Of a stretch of DNA of 64,000 bases, positions 7,981-17,091 are shown piece by piece. Each line of letters starts with the position of its first letter. Position 1 is the first letter of the stretch. The notes under the pieces are model-generated. The model was not told the DNA's origin, did not search any database, and saw nothing but the letters and a program-made list of their open reading frames with translations. A program made the translations under genes and the position numbers. This stretch comes from Aliterella atlantica CENA595 (GTDB lineage Bacteria > Cyanobacteriota > Cyanobacteriia > Cyanobacteriales > Chroococcidiopsidaceae), in NCBI RefSeq assembly GCF_000952155.1, contig NZ_JYON01000001.1, positions 62,001-126,000 of the forward strand. The letters run 5' to 3'.

Positions 7981-8697
7981 CTACAAGTAGCTATTCTCTT
8001 GCGGCGTAGGCTCAAATAGTCCTAATAATGGTCCTAAAATAGCGCCAAATATAAAGCCGCCAGCGTGCGCCCAGTAAGCAATACCGCCGCTTTCCATGCC
8101 AATATTTGTTGGTGCTTCAAAGCTAGCTAAACCGTAGAATGCTTGTTGCAAAAACCAAAATCCCAAAAAGTAAAATGCGGGAATGCGGAAGGCGGGAAAG
8201 AATAAACCTAAAGGTACTAAAGTAAGAACTTCAGCACGGGGAAAGCGTAAGATATAAGCGCCCATTACGCCAGCTATAGCCCCACTTGCACCTAAAGATG
8301 GAATTCCTGAGTTTTGCGAGAAAAACCACTGCGTTAAGGCAGCTAAGACACCGCAAGTTATATAAAAAATCAAATACTTGACGTGACCTAAACGATCTTC
8401 AACGTTATTACCAAAAATCCATAAAAACAGCATATTACCTGCCAAGTGCAGAATACCGCCATGCAAAAATTGGGAGGTAATTAGGGTTGTCCACTCTGGT
8501 ACGGGTTGATTTACAGATATACCAGCAAAGCTTGCTGTTAGTTCGCGTGGCACTACAGCCGCTAGATGAAAGAATCCATCTAGTTCTTGGGGAGGCAAAC
8601 TTGCTTCAAATAGGAAGGCTAAAACATTAGCCGCAATTAGCCCAAATGTGACGTATGGGGTAATTGTTGTCGGATTATTGTCTCTAATTGGAACCAT
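7981..8697 (-). CDS. Rhomboid family intramembrane serine protease
   Basis: 238 residues with six or seven hydrophobic segments. The catalytic pair is visible: Ser138 in GASGAIAGVMG and His211 in YWAHAGGFIFG. The family motif HGGILHLAGNMLFLWIFG is at 79-96, with the oxyanion Asn88. Rhomboids cut substrate transmembrane helices within the membrane. The length and the N terminus (MVPIRDNNPT) are typical of short bacterial rhomboids. It is immediately upstream of the thioredoxin-like gene on the same strand with 58 bases between, so the two may be co-transcribed. Confidence 0.92.
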   Translation of the reverse strand: MVPIRDNNPTTITPYVTFGLIAANVLAFLFEASLPPQELDGFFHLAAVVPRELTASFAGISVNQPVPEWTTLITSQFLHGGILHLAGNMLFLWIFGNNVEDRLGHVKYLIFYITCGVLAALTQWFFSQNSGIPSLGASGAIAGVMGAYILRFPRAEVLTLVPLGLFFPAFRIPAFYFLGFWFLQQAFYGLASFEAPTNIGMESGGIAYWAHAGGFIFGAILGPLLGLFEPTPQENSYL

Positions 8698-8784
8698 ACA
8701 GGCTTATTTCCAGTTTTTCTACAACTGGCATCACATTAGCTAATTTTTTAGTAGATATCTTCTAGCCTGCGGATGGATTTCATT

Positions 8785-8818
8785 CAGTGACCAGTGACCA
8801 GTTACCAGTTACCAGTGA
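8785..8818. repeat. CAGTGAC-type heptamer repeat
   Basis: Tandem CAGTGAC/CAGTTAC heptamers between the rhomboid and a small hypothetical gene, directly followed by a GTAGGGTGCG palindrome. Confidence 0.7.
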
Positions 8819-8832
8819 AAGATTAAAAAATA

Positions 8833-8863
8833 GTAGGGTGCGTTGCAAGTCAACGCACCCTAC
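8833..8863. repeat. GTAGGGTGCG palindrome, copy D
   Basis: GTAGGGTGCGTTG, five bases, then the exact complement CAACGCACCCTAC. It lacks the flanks shared by copies A to C. It sits 22 bases beyond the 3' end of the minus-strand gene at 8886 and could act as its terminator. Confidence 0.8.
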
Positions 8864-8885
8864 CAATTTAATACGATCGCAATAC

Positions 8886-9143
8886 TTACAATTCTGATGC
8901 GGTATCTGGCGCAACTATCTCGCCTGTACCCATTTGCAGAATCATCTCTTGGTCGGTAATTAGTTCGCTTAGTTCTTTGACTTGCAAATTCATTTGTTCG
9001 CAAGCTGTCTTGAGTTCGCGCGAGAAGGTATTAAGATCGTTACCATAGCCACATTGCAGCGCCGCAGTTTCAATTCCTTGTTTAGCATTAGCTCTTGCAC
9101 AGTCAACCAGTTCAGTGCCTTGCAATGGTGTAGATGATGCCAT
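8886..9143 (-). CDS. Hypothetical protein, 85 residues
   Basis: A small soluble protein with two predicted helices (VDCARANAKQGIETAALQCG; FSRELKTACEQMNLQVKEL), three cysteines and an acidic tail. There is no signal peptide or known motif. The start is the first ATG, without a clear ribosome site. I do not recognise the family; coding is supported by composition and by its isolated position in a gap that is otherwise repeats. Confidence 0.5.
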   Translation of the reverse strand: MASSTPLQGTELVDCARANAKQGIETAALQCGYGNDLNTFSRELKTACEQMNLQVKELSELITDQEMILQMGTGEIVAPDTASEL

Positions 9144-9231
9144 ACAACAATTTTTCTAAGTTACGATCGCTTGTTAATGTATCAATTACTCGCAGGCGAT
9201 CGCATCCTTCTTCTGGAAGACGAACTCAGGC

Positions 9232-10674
9232 TTAGACTTTTTTCATCTCGTTAAACTTGGTATGGATGTCTTCTAGTTCTTGCTCCATATTTTCAACTAT
9301 TTCTGGAGAATGCAGGCGCAGCATCAAAAACCAACCGCCTCCTACAGCAAGATACATCAAAAATAAGTAAGGAAAAACGTTAAAAGGCGCTGCTGGTACG
9401 GGGTAAACGCTGCCTACTACAGGAACTAACATAAATAAAACGGCAATAATAGAAGTCACCACATCTTGCGCCCGTAGGATTCCTTCGCGGTATAGATATA
9501 CAGGTGCGGCAATGGAAATTAGGATGTATGTAAGCAAAAAACCGTAAGTTGCAATTGTTCCTAAATAACCATAAACATCTAGTATTTTCAAGCCAAACAA
9601 GGACATAGATGCTGGTACGAGAAATACAAATAAAGATGCCATTGTCACAGCAATATGCGGCGTACCATTTGTATTATGGGCTTTGCCTATAGATGTGTGA
9701 AATATGCCATGTCTTGCCATCGAATACAAGATTCTTGCCCCAGCATTGATACTAGCAAGGGCGCAGCCAAAGAAGCTAACTATAGCTGCAACTGTAATAA
9801 ATAAGCCAAAAAATCCTACCCCAGCAGTATTTGCAAGTTCATTTAATGGTGCTGCACTTTGGTTAAGCGGCGTACTAGCACCTTGAAACCCTAATACTTC
9901 TGCATAGGAAAGAAAGATAAAAAATAAGCCTGACAGGATGGTACTTAAAATTACAGCGCGAGGAATAAATTTCAAGGGTTTTTTGGCTTCATCGCCTAGC
10001 GCCGTAGCACTTTCAAACCCCACATAGCTAAATACAGCTAGTACAAGTCCTAATTGCAATCCTTCTGGCTTGACGTTTTGCAACGATAGCTGAGACATAT
10101 CTACAGCGAAATCTTGCCTAAACAAAATAATTACTGCCAAAAGCAAGATTAAACCTACAGAAAAGCCTTCAATTGCTAGCATCAATATAGTTGATAGTTG
10201 AATATCCTTATAAGCACAGTACCAAGCAACTCCCGTACAGATTGCATACAAAAACATTGCCGAAAATTGAATGCCTAAAGGACTAATCAAAACGTTTGTA
10301 TAATTAGCAAATCCGCACAACACAGCCATTGCTGTAAATAGGTAAGCCAAAACCAGACTCCACCCCGACAAAACGCCTACCGTTGCACCAAGCCCTCTAG
10401 CAATATACGCATATAGAGAACCAGGAGAAGCCGAACGGCGGGCAAATTGGTTAATATTTATGCCTACAAATGCTAAGCCAATAGTAGCGATGACATAAGT
10501 AAACCACGTACCATTACCTGCACTGGCGTAAACTAAGGCTAAATTTACTGTCGGGGTAGCAGTAGGGGCAATATTAGCAACAGATTGAGCTAAAATTTCG
10601 GGAAAAGCAAGACATTGCGATCGCAAACCCGAAATATTTTCACCTTTCGGGCGTACAGCTAGTTCTTTAGCCAT
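9232..10674 (-). CDS. APC family amino acid/amine permease
   Basis: 480 residues from the ATG at 10674 (MAKELAVRPKGENISGL); a start 15 codons earlier runs back toward an intergenic palindrome and adds a non-family extension. About twelve hydrophobic segments begin near residue 25. The APC signatures are present: NIAPTATPTVNLALVYASAG in the first helix and FSYVGFESATALGDEAKKP in the sixth, the consensus of this superfamily's substrate site. The hydrophilic C-terminal tail is helical. It lies 90 bases downstream of the copper amine oxidase on the same strand, so import of an amine or amino acid for that enzyme is a reasonable inference. Confidence 0.88.
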   Translation of the reverse strand: MAKELAVRPKGENISGLRSQCLAFPEILAQSVANIAPTATPTVNLALVYASAGNGTWFTYVIATIGLAFVGININQFARRSASPGSLYAYIARGLGATVGVLSGWSLVLAYLFTAMAVLCGFANYTNVLISPLGIQFSAMFLYAICTGVAWYCAYKDIQLSTILMLAIEGFSVGLILLLAVIILFRQDFAVDMSQLSLQNVKPEGLQLGLVLAVFSYVGFESATALGDEAKKPLKFIPRAVILSTILSGLFFIFLSYAEVLGFQGASTPLNQSAAPLNELANTAGVGFFGLFITVAAIVSFFGCALASINAGARILYSMARHGIFHTSIGKAHNTNGTPHIAVTMASLFVFLVPASMSLFGLKILDVYGYLGTIATYGFLLTYILISIAAPVYLYREGILRAQDVVTSIIAVLFMLVPVVGSVYPVPAAPFNVFPYLFLMYLAVGGGWFLMLRLHSPEIVENMEQELEDIHTKFNEMKKV

Positions 10675-10723
10675 GTATTTAAACCTGTAAAATCTATTTG
10701 GGCGTATTAGGTGTTGCACGTCT

Positions 10724-10750
10724 TAGAGACGTTGCATTGCAACGTCTCTA
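10724..10750. repeat. TAGAGACGT palindrome between amine oxidase and permease
   Basis: A 27-base near-perfect palindrome (TAGAGACGTTGCA, one base, its complement). It is related in sequence to the palindromes at 44793-44813 and 55279-55335. It may weaken read-through between the two genes. Confidence 0.75.
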
Positions 10751-10764
10751 CCAACAATTTGCAA

Positions 10765-12717
10765 TTATTCACAAACGTTGCAATGGGATGTTTTTGCTGC
10801 TGATGGGGGTACATCAAGGGCGGGGTTAGCATCAAAAAATCCTACAGGCTTCAACATAAAGCCAATATAAGAAGTTGGCATCACTGGCCAATCTTCTGGG
10901 CGCGGGATATGATTGTGTCCGAAGGTGTACCAAACTACTACATCTGTGTTTTCTACCGCACGATTGGCTTTAGTCCAATCGGGAAGCCCTTCGCCGCCTG
11001 GGTGTTGGTTGGGATAAGCACCTGCGGGGTATTTCTCAGCTTCGTTATAGGGTGTCACCCACAAATGCTTAGTTAAATAGCCAGCGCGTTTGATGACATA
11101 GGAATCTGGATGCAGAAAAGGCAAGATATTGTCACCTGGCATTATTTTATAAGCTACAGGCTGACCGAGGCTATTTTGCACTGATGGATTGACTACTTTC
11201 CAATAACGCCCTGACATCGGGTTAATGATGCGCTGCGCTGCTAATTCTGTGGGTAAAAGAGTTGATTTGGCATAGAAAGCATTGCCATAAGGATTATCTG
11301 CACTAACTTCTTCAGCTTCGGTATTTACTTCGTAAACTGAGTTATTTTCACCATCCAAATTCATATCGAGACGGACGTTAAAAAAGTGCTGGTGATTGGG
11401 TGCATTTAATTGCGGTGCAACTAACGTACCGTACTTATTTGTTTCTCCAGGCATGACGGCAGTAGTATTAACAATACCCGTCAGTTTGACTTCGTATTGA
11501 ATAGTACCATCTTGGTAGAAGTACCAGAAAAACCCATACTCGTAGTTAGCAACAGTAGCAATAAAAGAGACAACTAAACGACGCGATCGCCTAACTTCTA
11601 CTTCTTCTGTTCGCCAGTCAGTATGCTTCCATAAAATACCATAATCCTCCTCGTGCATACAGACAGCGTTGGGAATCGTTACTACATCCCCTTTACTATT
11701 TGTCATTGCTGCATCGAAGTAATGAATATAGCCCAAACAATCGCAACCAAGTTTGAGAGAGTTTGCTAAAAGACCTACACCATATTCACCAACATCAAAG
11801 GCATTTTTACGAAAATGAGGCTCTTTTGGATCGCCATAAGGTACAACCATTTCTACCAAAGAAGCGCGGTAAATAATTGGTCGCAATTTCCCTTTGTCTT
11901 CGTAGCCAATTGTATATAAAATTAGCCCTTCTCTGGGCGTAAATCCAATCCTAAATTGCCACTTTTGCCAAGTTACTTTATATCCTTCAACTTGAAAACT
12001 AGGTCCATCAGGTTGAATAATATCTAATGGCTTCAAATCTTGACGGTAATCTTGCACAAATTCTCTGCTGTAGTTTCCCGCTTGCGGTGGAAGTGGTACT
12101 ACGCCGTAGTCTTCTACTGCAAGGACTTCCATTTTATTTAAGTCAACTACAGGTACTACACCTTCAATTGGTCTAGCATAACCGTTATCATTGAGGCTGG
12201 CTTTTACCCAACAAAGAGCGCGAACAACTCTTTGTCCTTCTTCCTCTTTTATCCCAAAATTACCAGCAGACCAAGGATCGACAATTACAAGTTCTGTATC
12301 GGTTATTCCTCTTTTTTTAATTACTTCTTGAAATTCAATGCTAGCTTTTACTGCTGCTTCGCATTCAACAAATTCATCTAGCATAACTGGCGGCTGGACT
12401 TCAGGAATTTCTTTCCACGCCTTTATAGATTTTTTAGTTAGCGATACTACAACTTCGCAAACTATTCCAGTTGCATTATCAAGCAGAATGACAAAAGCTT
12501 CTCGATTAATTGTATCGCCTACTTTATAGTTAATTACTTCTTGTTTGGGCGGTTCGTTGAGGACAACGGTTGCAAATCTAATACTTTTGGCAATGTTGTG
12601 TTCTTTTTGAATAATGGTAACAGTTTCAGCAATTTCTCGTGTAGTTAATGGCTCAAGTGGATGTTGAATTTTGTCTGTTTTGCTAGATATCTTGGCTATG
12701 TCTTGAGTAGCAGTCAT
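10765..12717 (-). CDS. Copper-containing primary amine oxidase
   Basis: 650 residues, the usual length. The topaquinone precursor is Tyr392 in ATVANYEYGFFW (consensus N-Y-D/E). Copper ligands are His442 and His444 (NHQHFFNVRLDM) and His603 (FGHNHIPRPEDWPVMP). The catalytic base is Asp308 in FDVGEYGVG. The enzyme oxidises primary amines to aldehyde, ammonia and hydrogen peroxide, with topaquinone made by self-processing. No signal peptide is seen (MTATQDIAKISSKT), so the protein is probably cytoplasmic, unlike the periplasmic enterobacterial enzyme. Upstream of the permease gene on the same strand. Confidence 0.95.
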   Translation of the reverse strand: MTATQDIAKISSKTDKIQHPLEPLTTREIAETVTIIQKEHNIAKSIRFATVVLNEPPKQEVINYKVGDTINREAFVILLDNATGIVCEVVVSLTKKSIKAWKEIPEVQPPVMLDEFVECEAAVKASIEFQEVIKKRGITDTELVIVDPWSAGNFGIKEEEGQRVVRALCWVKASLNDNGYARPIEGVVPVVDLNKMEVLAVEDYGVVPLPPQAGNYSREFVQDYRQDLKPLDIIQPDGPSFQVEGYKVTWQKWQFRIGFTPREGLILYTIGYEDKGKLRPIIYRASLVEMVVPYGDPKEPHFRKNAFDVGEYGVGLLANSLKLGCDCLGYIHYFDAAMTNSKGDVVTIPNAVCMHEEDYGILWKHTDWRTEEVEVRRSRRLVVSFIATVANYEYGFFWYFYQDGTIQYEVKLTGIVNTTAVMPGETNKYGTLVAPQLNAPNHQHFFNVRLDMNLDGENNSVYEVNTEAEEVSADNPYGNAFYAKSTLLPTELAAQRIINPMSGRYWKVVNPSVQNSLGQPVAYKIMPGDNILPFLHPDSYVIKRAGYLTKHLWVTPYNEAEKYPAGAYPNQHPGGEGLPDWTKANRAVENTDVVVWYTFGHNHIPRPEDWPVMPTSYIGFMLKPVGFFDANPALDVPPSAAKTSHCNVCE

Positions 12718-12923
12718 AGTTATTTATCAGGATTTTATGACACAACACGATCCGTTTGCTGAGTGAAAATATTCAGCAAATTAAATTTAGTTGTTGGATA
12801 GCAAGGCTTGTTTGTTAGACTACTTATTTTGATAGAGCTAGTTCGTTGTCTTTGCTACAAATAAGCAGTCTATTGAAAAAAATATGTGATGTGCGTATTT
12901 TTATGTATTTAAATTCTCAAAAA

Positions 12924-12947
12924 GAAAACGGGTTGTTGCCCGTTTTC
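12924..12947 (-). terminator. Rho-independent terminator of the M20 amidohydrolase
   Basis: Stem GAAAACGGG, 6-base loop, CCCGTTTTC. On the minus strand it is followed directly by a T run, 26 bases after the stop of the amidohydrolase gene. Confidence 0.8.
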
Positions 12948-12972
12948 AAAGTTTAAAAGCGTATTCAATTTA

Positions 12973-14160
12973 TTAACTATGATTTTGCTGCCAATACTTA
13001 TAAGCGCTGTATGCCATAGTAACAACACCTGTAACAATCGCCGATTCATCGACATCAAATAAAGGATGGTGCAAAGGGTAGTTAATCGATCGCTCTTTAT
13101 AACCTACACCCAGACGAAACATACTCCCAGGCGCTTTTTCCAGGTACAAAGAAAAGTCTTCAGCACCTAAAGATGGTTCGGTTAAAACTAAAACGCGATC
13201 GCTTCCCCAAGCTTCTTCTGCGGCAGTCTGAATAACCTGAGACAAAGCTAAGTCATTTTGGACTGATGGTACGCCACGACGATAATTGATGTGATAGCGC
13301 GCTCCGTAGCTATCGCAAACGCTACCAACTATCTTAGTTATCCAATCGGGTAAGTTAGCGCGAGTTTCAGGGTGGAGACTGCGTACAGTTCCCAATAATT
13401 TTACGCGATCGGCGATCACATTCGGCGCTCTACCGCCATTGATTTGCCCGATACTTAGCACTACAGGACGTAAAGGGTTCTGCGTGCGGCTAATTGCTTG
13501 CTGAAGAGTGGTAATCACTTGCGAAGCAATCCAAATCGCATCGATAGCTTCGTGAGGTCTAGCACCGTGTCCAGACTCGCCAAGAATAATAATTTCTAGC
13601 TCATCTGCTGCTGCTGTTAATGCTCCGTAGCGCACGCCAACACAACCTGCCGGAATTGAAGGGAAAACGTGCAGGGATAGTATTGCCGATACATCGTCCA
13701 TTGCGCCATCAGCAACAAGCCAATTAGCACCTTGAGAAATTTCTTCGGCTGGCTGAAATAAAAAGCGAATATCACCAGGTAGTTCGCTAGCCAGTTGAGC
13801 GAGGATCATTGCAGTTCCCAAACCAACTGTTGTATGTACGTCATGTCCGCAAGCGTGCATAACTCCTGATTCGCGCGAAGCAAACTCTAAGCCTGTGCGT
13901 TCTTGAATTGGCAAAGCATCCATATCTGTACGAATTGCTAGCAAGCGCTTGTCGGTTCCTTTGCCTTGCACTTCTCCAATTACACCAGTTTTGCCTACCC
14001 CTTCTTGCACGCGCACGCCGCTAGAAGATAAAACACCAGCAACGAAAGCAGCAGTCTTATGCTCTTTGGCACTTAATTCAGGATGAGAGTGGATATGGCG
14101 GCGAATTTCAATCAGGCGAGGTGCTAGCTGTGCCGCCAAGTCTTGGATACGAGTTAACAT
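12973..14160 (-). CDS. M20 family amidohydrolase (N-acyl amino acid/IAA-amide hydrolase type)
   Basis: 395 residues from the ATG at 14160 (a TTG one codon earlier is less likely). The metal-site motif MHACGHDVHTT (about 101-111) is that of the M20D group, which includes hippurate, IAA-amino acid and N-acyl amino acid hydrolases. PAEEISQGA supplies the catalytic Glu pair, and SGHGARPHEAIDAI is the dimerisation-domain signature. The opening LIEIRRHIHSHPELSAKE is typical. The exact substrate cannot be read from sequence. The gene has its own terminator and lies upstream of the amine oxidase on the same strand. Confidence 0.9.
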   Translation of the reverse strand: MLTRIQDLAAQLAPRLIEIRRHIHSHPELSAKEHKTAAFVAGVLSSSGVRVQEGVGKTGVIGEVQGKGTDKRLLAIRTDMDALPIQERTGLEFASRESGVMHACGHDVHTTVGLGTAMILAQLASELPGDIRFLFQPAEEISQGANWLVADGAMDDVSAILSLHVFPSIPAGCVGVRYGALTAAADELEIIILGESGHGARPHEAIDAIWIASQVITTLQQAISRTQNPLRPVVLSIGQINGGRAPNVIADRVKLLGTVRSLHPETRANLPDWITKIVGSVCDSYGARYHINYRRGVPSVQNDLALSQVIQTAAEEAWGSDRVLVLTEPSLGAEDFSLYLEKAPGSMFRLGVGYKERSINYPLHHPLFDVDESAIVTGVVTMAYSAYKYWQQNHS

Positions 14161-14241
14161 CAATAATTTAACTAATCGGCTTATACCCCATCTTAAAGAA
14201 TTGTTAAATAAGAATTACATATTAATTAAAAGCGATCGCAC

Positions 14242-14700
14242 TTATTTGGCTAAGTTGGGGCAATAATATTTGCTAGCCAAGTTGGTCACAATTTGGGCAT
14301 TAACTATACTCGATTGTTCTACTGTTTCTCTAGACTGTTTTTGCTTAATTTCATCTAGAGATAGTCCCGATTGGAGGTCGCTACAAACTTGTTTTGCTTG
14401 CATGCTGCTGATTTCTGGCGATTGGGTAGCGCTAGCTAGCAAGCTATCGCGTACTTCTGCATATTGCATGGCATTACGTTTGTATTCTGCCAAGAATGCT
14501 TCGTCGGTATTGAGCGGTACTGCGGCTGTTTTTTGAGCGCCACATAATAAACCTTGAGAAAAGTCTACAGTTTTGCCCGATGAGGTAGTTAAAAAGCAAG
14601 CATAATCTGGTTGTGTTTGGGAGATCGCTCTATGGCGCTCCATTCCTGGCACTAAGCAAATAGCAACAGACACAACCGCACCCAAATATGTGAATTTCAT
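14242..14700 (-). CDS. Hypothetical secreted protein
   Basis: 152 residues. An N-terminal hydrophobic run (about 4-17) with a possible cleavage near residues 25-30 suggests export. The mature part has two spaced cysteine pairs (CFLTT, LLCGAQ; QVCSDL, YYCPN), which could form disulfides in the periplasm. No known domain is recognised. It is followed upstream by a pentapeptide gene on the same strand, 83 bases away, so the two may form a unit of exported proteins. Confidence 0.65.
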   Translation of the reverse strand: MKFTYLGAVVSVAICLVPGMERHRAISQTQPDYACFLTTSSGKTVDFSQGLLCGAQKTAAVPLNTDEAFLAEYKRNAMQYAEVRDSLLASATQSPEISSMQAKQVCSDLQSGLSLDEIKQKQSRETVEQSSIVNAQIVTNLASKYYCPNLAK

Positions 14701-14783
14701 TTTCTTACCAACGAGTAATGTTCCGTATTAGTAATCCCAAAAAAAGAGGAAAACTAACAACCGGAACAAAAATTCGTCAGTAA

Positions 14784-15269
14784 TTACCAGTAGCGACGGT
14801 TGGAGGTAACTAAGCCATTAGGCAATGTTGTCAGCCGGAACTTAGCGCCGCGAAAGTTAGTAAACAAAGTTTTAGCGCCTTTGAAGTTGGCTCCATCTAA
14901 GTTAGTAGCAATCAAGCCAGCACCAGTAAGATCGGCATTTTCAAAATTTGCTGACTTGAAGTTGACACCAGTAAAGACGGCGTTAGTTAAATTAGCGCCT
15001 GTCATATTTGCTACTTCCATGTTTGCTTCGCTCAAATCTGCACCTGTAAGATTAGAGCCAGAAAAGTTAGCTTGAGTTAAGTTGGCATTACGCAAGTTGA
15101 CACCGCTAAGATTAATGTTATTAAGAGCAGCGCCACTTAGATCGCATCTGGGACAATAGCCTGTTTGTTTTAACTGTTCCAAGTCTTGAGGGCTGTATGC
15201 TTTAGCTGGAGCTAACAACCACAAAGGAGCGGATAATGTGACGGCGGTAGCAAGAAGACTTAGTTTCAT
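14784..15269 (-). CDS. Exported pentapeptide repeat protein
   Basis: 161 residues. A clear signal peptide ([20 protein letters not shown], with a probable AKA cleavage near residue 24) is followed by a C-x-x-C pair ([11 protein letters not shown]), then about sixteen tandem A(N/D)L pentapeptides (about 43-145). This signal peptide plus C-x-x-C plus pentapeptide arrangement occurs repeatedly in cyanobacterial periplasmic or lumenal proteins. The role is unknown. It is divergent from ureB, with 157 bases between the starts. Confidence 0.85.
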   Translation of the reverse strand: MKLSLLATAVTLSAPLWLLAPAKAYSPQDLEQLKQTGYCPRCDLSGAALNNINLSGVNLRNANLTQANFSGSNLTGADLSEANMEVANMTGANLTNAVFTGVNFKSANFENADLTGAGLIATNLDGANFKGAKTLFTNFRGAKFRLTTLPNGLVTSNRRYW

Positions 15270-15426
15270 GTTTTTAACTTGGGCGATCGCTTATAGTTTG
15301 ATTCAAGAGTGTCTGGTTAAATTTATCACCTTTATCTCCGCCTGGGGAGATTCTCCAGTTATAGACGCGAAATTTGAGCAGATGTTTCGTACTATTGAGC
15401 TAATAATTGCTGTAGAGAGTAATGCC

Positions 15427-15720
15427 ATGATTCCAGGTGAAATTATCGTTCAACCAGGAGAAATTGAACTAAATGCAGCGCACCAAGCCATCAAGCTGCA
15501 AGTAGCAAATACTGGCGATCGCCCGATTCAAGTTGGTTCTCATTTTCACTTTTACGCAGCGAACGCGGCTTTAGAGTTTGACAGAGAGCGATCGCGTGGT
15601 ATGCGTTTAGATATTCCCGCTGGAACTGCTGTACGCTTTGAACCAGGAGATGAAAAAGAAGTTAGCGTAATACCGCTTGTTGGTAGCCGTCAAGCGCCTA
15701 AAGCGCAGATTACAGATTAG
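15427..15720 (+). CDS. ureB: Urease beta subunit
   Basis: 97 residues from the ATG at 15427 ([16 protein letters not shown]), the family's usual start; the open frame reaches back to 15238 but that extension is not urease-like. Conserved features include [15 protein letters not shown] and [15 protein letters not shown]. UreB packs with UreA and UreC in the (ABC)3 urease trimer that hydrolyses urea to ammonia and carbamate in the cytoplasm. It is not adjacent to ureC, which starts 5.8 kb further on, and no ureA or accessory gene is in the window. Confidence 0.95.
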   Translation: MIPGEIIVQPGEIELNAAHQAIKLQVANTGDRPIQVGSHFHFYAANAALEFDRERSRGMRLDIPAGTAVRFEPGDEKEVSVIPLVGSRQAPKAQITD

Positions 15721-15763
15721 TAAATAACGAACGCAGATGCAATTGCCCTTACTAGCCAGAAAA

Positions 15764-15916
15764 CTACTTATAGTTCGGGAATAATCCGAAGTAGAAAGCT
15801 GCAACAGTTATGGTGATTAATATTACGCCGATCGCAACGCTGAATCCGTATTGAGCTATGGCATCTTTTTTGCTATCAGTCTGTTGGAGATCTGGTTTGT
15901 TTTTGTTAGTAGTCAT
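15764..15916 (-). CDS. Small single-span membrane protein, 50 residues
   Basis: Read directly from the sequence: a charged, polar N-terminal half (MTTNKNKPDLQQTDSKKDAI) and one hydrophobic helix at about residues 24-44 (FSVAIGVILITITVAAFYF), ending FPNYK. The polar half followed by a clean transmembrane helix is what a real small membrane protein looks like rather than a random frame. There is no clear ribosome site. It is in the minus-strand gap after ureB. No family is recognised; cyanobacterial photosynthetic complexes contain many subunits of this size, but nothing ties this one to them. Confidence 0.5.
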   Translation of the reverse strand: MTTNKNKPDLQQTDSKKDAIAQYGFSVAIGVILITITVAAFYFGLFPNYK

Positions 15917-16164
15917 TTGTAAGCAAGATAAACTAATTTATAGGAATACTCCTAGTTATTTCAATCTACATCTAGCTGAAGAGATATCCCTCTTTCTTGC
16001 TCTAAAACCAGAGAAATCTGTATGGAGAAGTGCGATCTCTACTTCTGTATAACTTTGAAAATTGCTTTTGCGCTGCTTACTTCTAGTTAAAGTATATTTG
16101 CTAAAATTTGCTAGTTATTAAGTCATAGCATTTATTTTCACTAATTTGTAATTAAGCAATACTA

Positions 16165-16201
16165 AAAACCCGCGTGTAGTCAGAAGACAATAGCGGGTTT
16201 T
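16165..16201 (-). terminator. Terminator of the 119-residue protein gene
   Basis: AAAACCCGC, 19-base loop, GCGGGTTTT, followed on the minus strand by more T residues. It is 33 bases beyond the stop of the gene at 16234. Confidence 0.7.
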
Positions 16202-16233
16202 AGAAGTTTTTGTTAAATTATTCCAGCTAAACT

Positions 16234-16593
16234 CTAAAAAATTCCTACTAAAATCGGTACAGTTAGCACTAATAATCCACCGAGCAAAATCATCCCAGTC
16301 CAATTAATAAAATGTGCTTGTTTTGCAGATTTAGACTCAATGTAACTTTCGTTTAATGCCATTTGCTGAATTAGAGAAGAAATCTTTTTTGCATCTTTGA
16401 CATGATGTAATGCTTGTTTTTCTCCATCGGGATATTCAATAATAAAATAAGTTGGAACTGTAATTCTATCTCCAGTAATGTCGGGTGCATCTACAGCAAG
16501 CTGGTTTGCTTTTTCTTCTAACGTTTGGTTGGGTAGAATGCGATCGCCTGGGTTGCACGAACGGTACGCGATATTATCTGTAGTTCTAGTCAT
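16234..16593 (-). CDS. Hypothetical C-tail-anchored membrane protein
   Basis: 119 residues with a strong ribosome site (GGAGG 5 bases before the ATG). The N-terminal 90 residues are soluble (TVPTYFIIEYPDGEKQALHH) with a helical stretch. A single hydrophobic segment closes the chain (about 98-119, GMILLGGLLVLTVPILVGIF), so the protein is probably tail-anchored with the soluble part in the cytoplasm. No domain is recognised. It has its own terminator. Confidence 0.7.
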   Translation of the reverse strand: MTRTTDNIAYRSCNPGDRILPNQTLEEKANQLAVDAPDITGDRITVPTYFIIEYPDGEKQALHHVKDAKKISSLIQQMALNESYIESKSAKQAHFINWTGMILLGGLLVLTVPILVGIF

Positions 16594-16846
16594 CAGAACC
16601 TCCAGTGCCTCAACAGATAATCAACTAAACCAATTCTATAGGTTTGCCCGCTAAATTGAGCTTTATTATTAAATAATTTAGCTAATCTTTAAAACACTTT
16701 ATCTATGAGATAGAAAATCAAGTTCTTAATTTTTACTACTTTGCTAGCTTGACAATAACTAAATTATTACAGGCAAAATTAGGGCAACTGCTTGTGCCTT
16801 TTAGCTAGTAAATAAGTTGGGAAGAAAGCGATCGCCAAAGCAATAA

Positions 16847-16990
16847 TTAGCCGTAACGGTAGGAAAAAACTACCATCATCATTAGCACTAACCCTAGACC
16901 AAAGATCAAAATTGCAAGCGATCCCCAGCTAGTCGAGTCAGCCACTATCTTCTGGGTAAAATCGTGCGTTAATTTACTGAGTGGAGCCAT
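16847..16990 (-). CDS. Small single-span membrane protein, 47 residues
   Basis: Read directly from the sequence: MAPLSKLTHDFTQKIVADST, then a hydrophobic helix at about 24-43 (LAILIFGLGLVLMMMVVF) and the basic end SYRYG. The ribosome site AAGGAGG sits 8 bases before the ATG, one of the best in the window. Length, charge distribution and ribosome site together make this a real gene. No family is recognised. It lies just upstream, on the same strand, of no other gene closer than the tail-anchored protein 253 bases on. Confidence 0.65.
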   Translation of the reverse strand: MAPLSKLTHDFTQKIVADSTSWGSLAILIFGLGLVLMMMVVFSYRYG

Positions 16991-17091
16991 TATTTAGCCC
17001 TCCTTAGCATCTGTTTCTAATCTATATCCAAGGGGTTGAGAAAATTTAAATAGAAACAAAATTTAGCGAAGGTTAAGCGCCATAAAAATCG

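Noticed and set aside
7606-8015. Longer N terminus of the thioredoxin-like protein
   Set aside because: The extension would overlap the rhomboid gene and lacks a ribosome site; the ATG at 7922 has AAGGAC upstream.
10675-10719. Upstream start of the permease
   Set aside because: It adds 15 residues derived from a gap with a palindrome; the ATG at 10674 gives a family-like N terminus.
15238-15426. N-terminal extension of UreB
   Set aside because: The extra 63 residues are not urease-like; MIPGEI is the family start.
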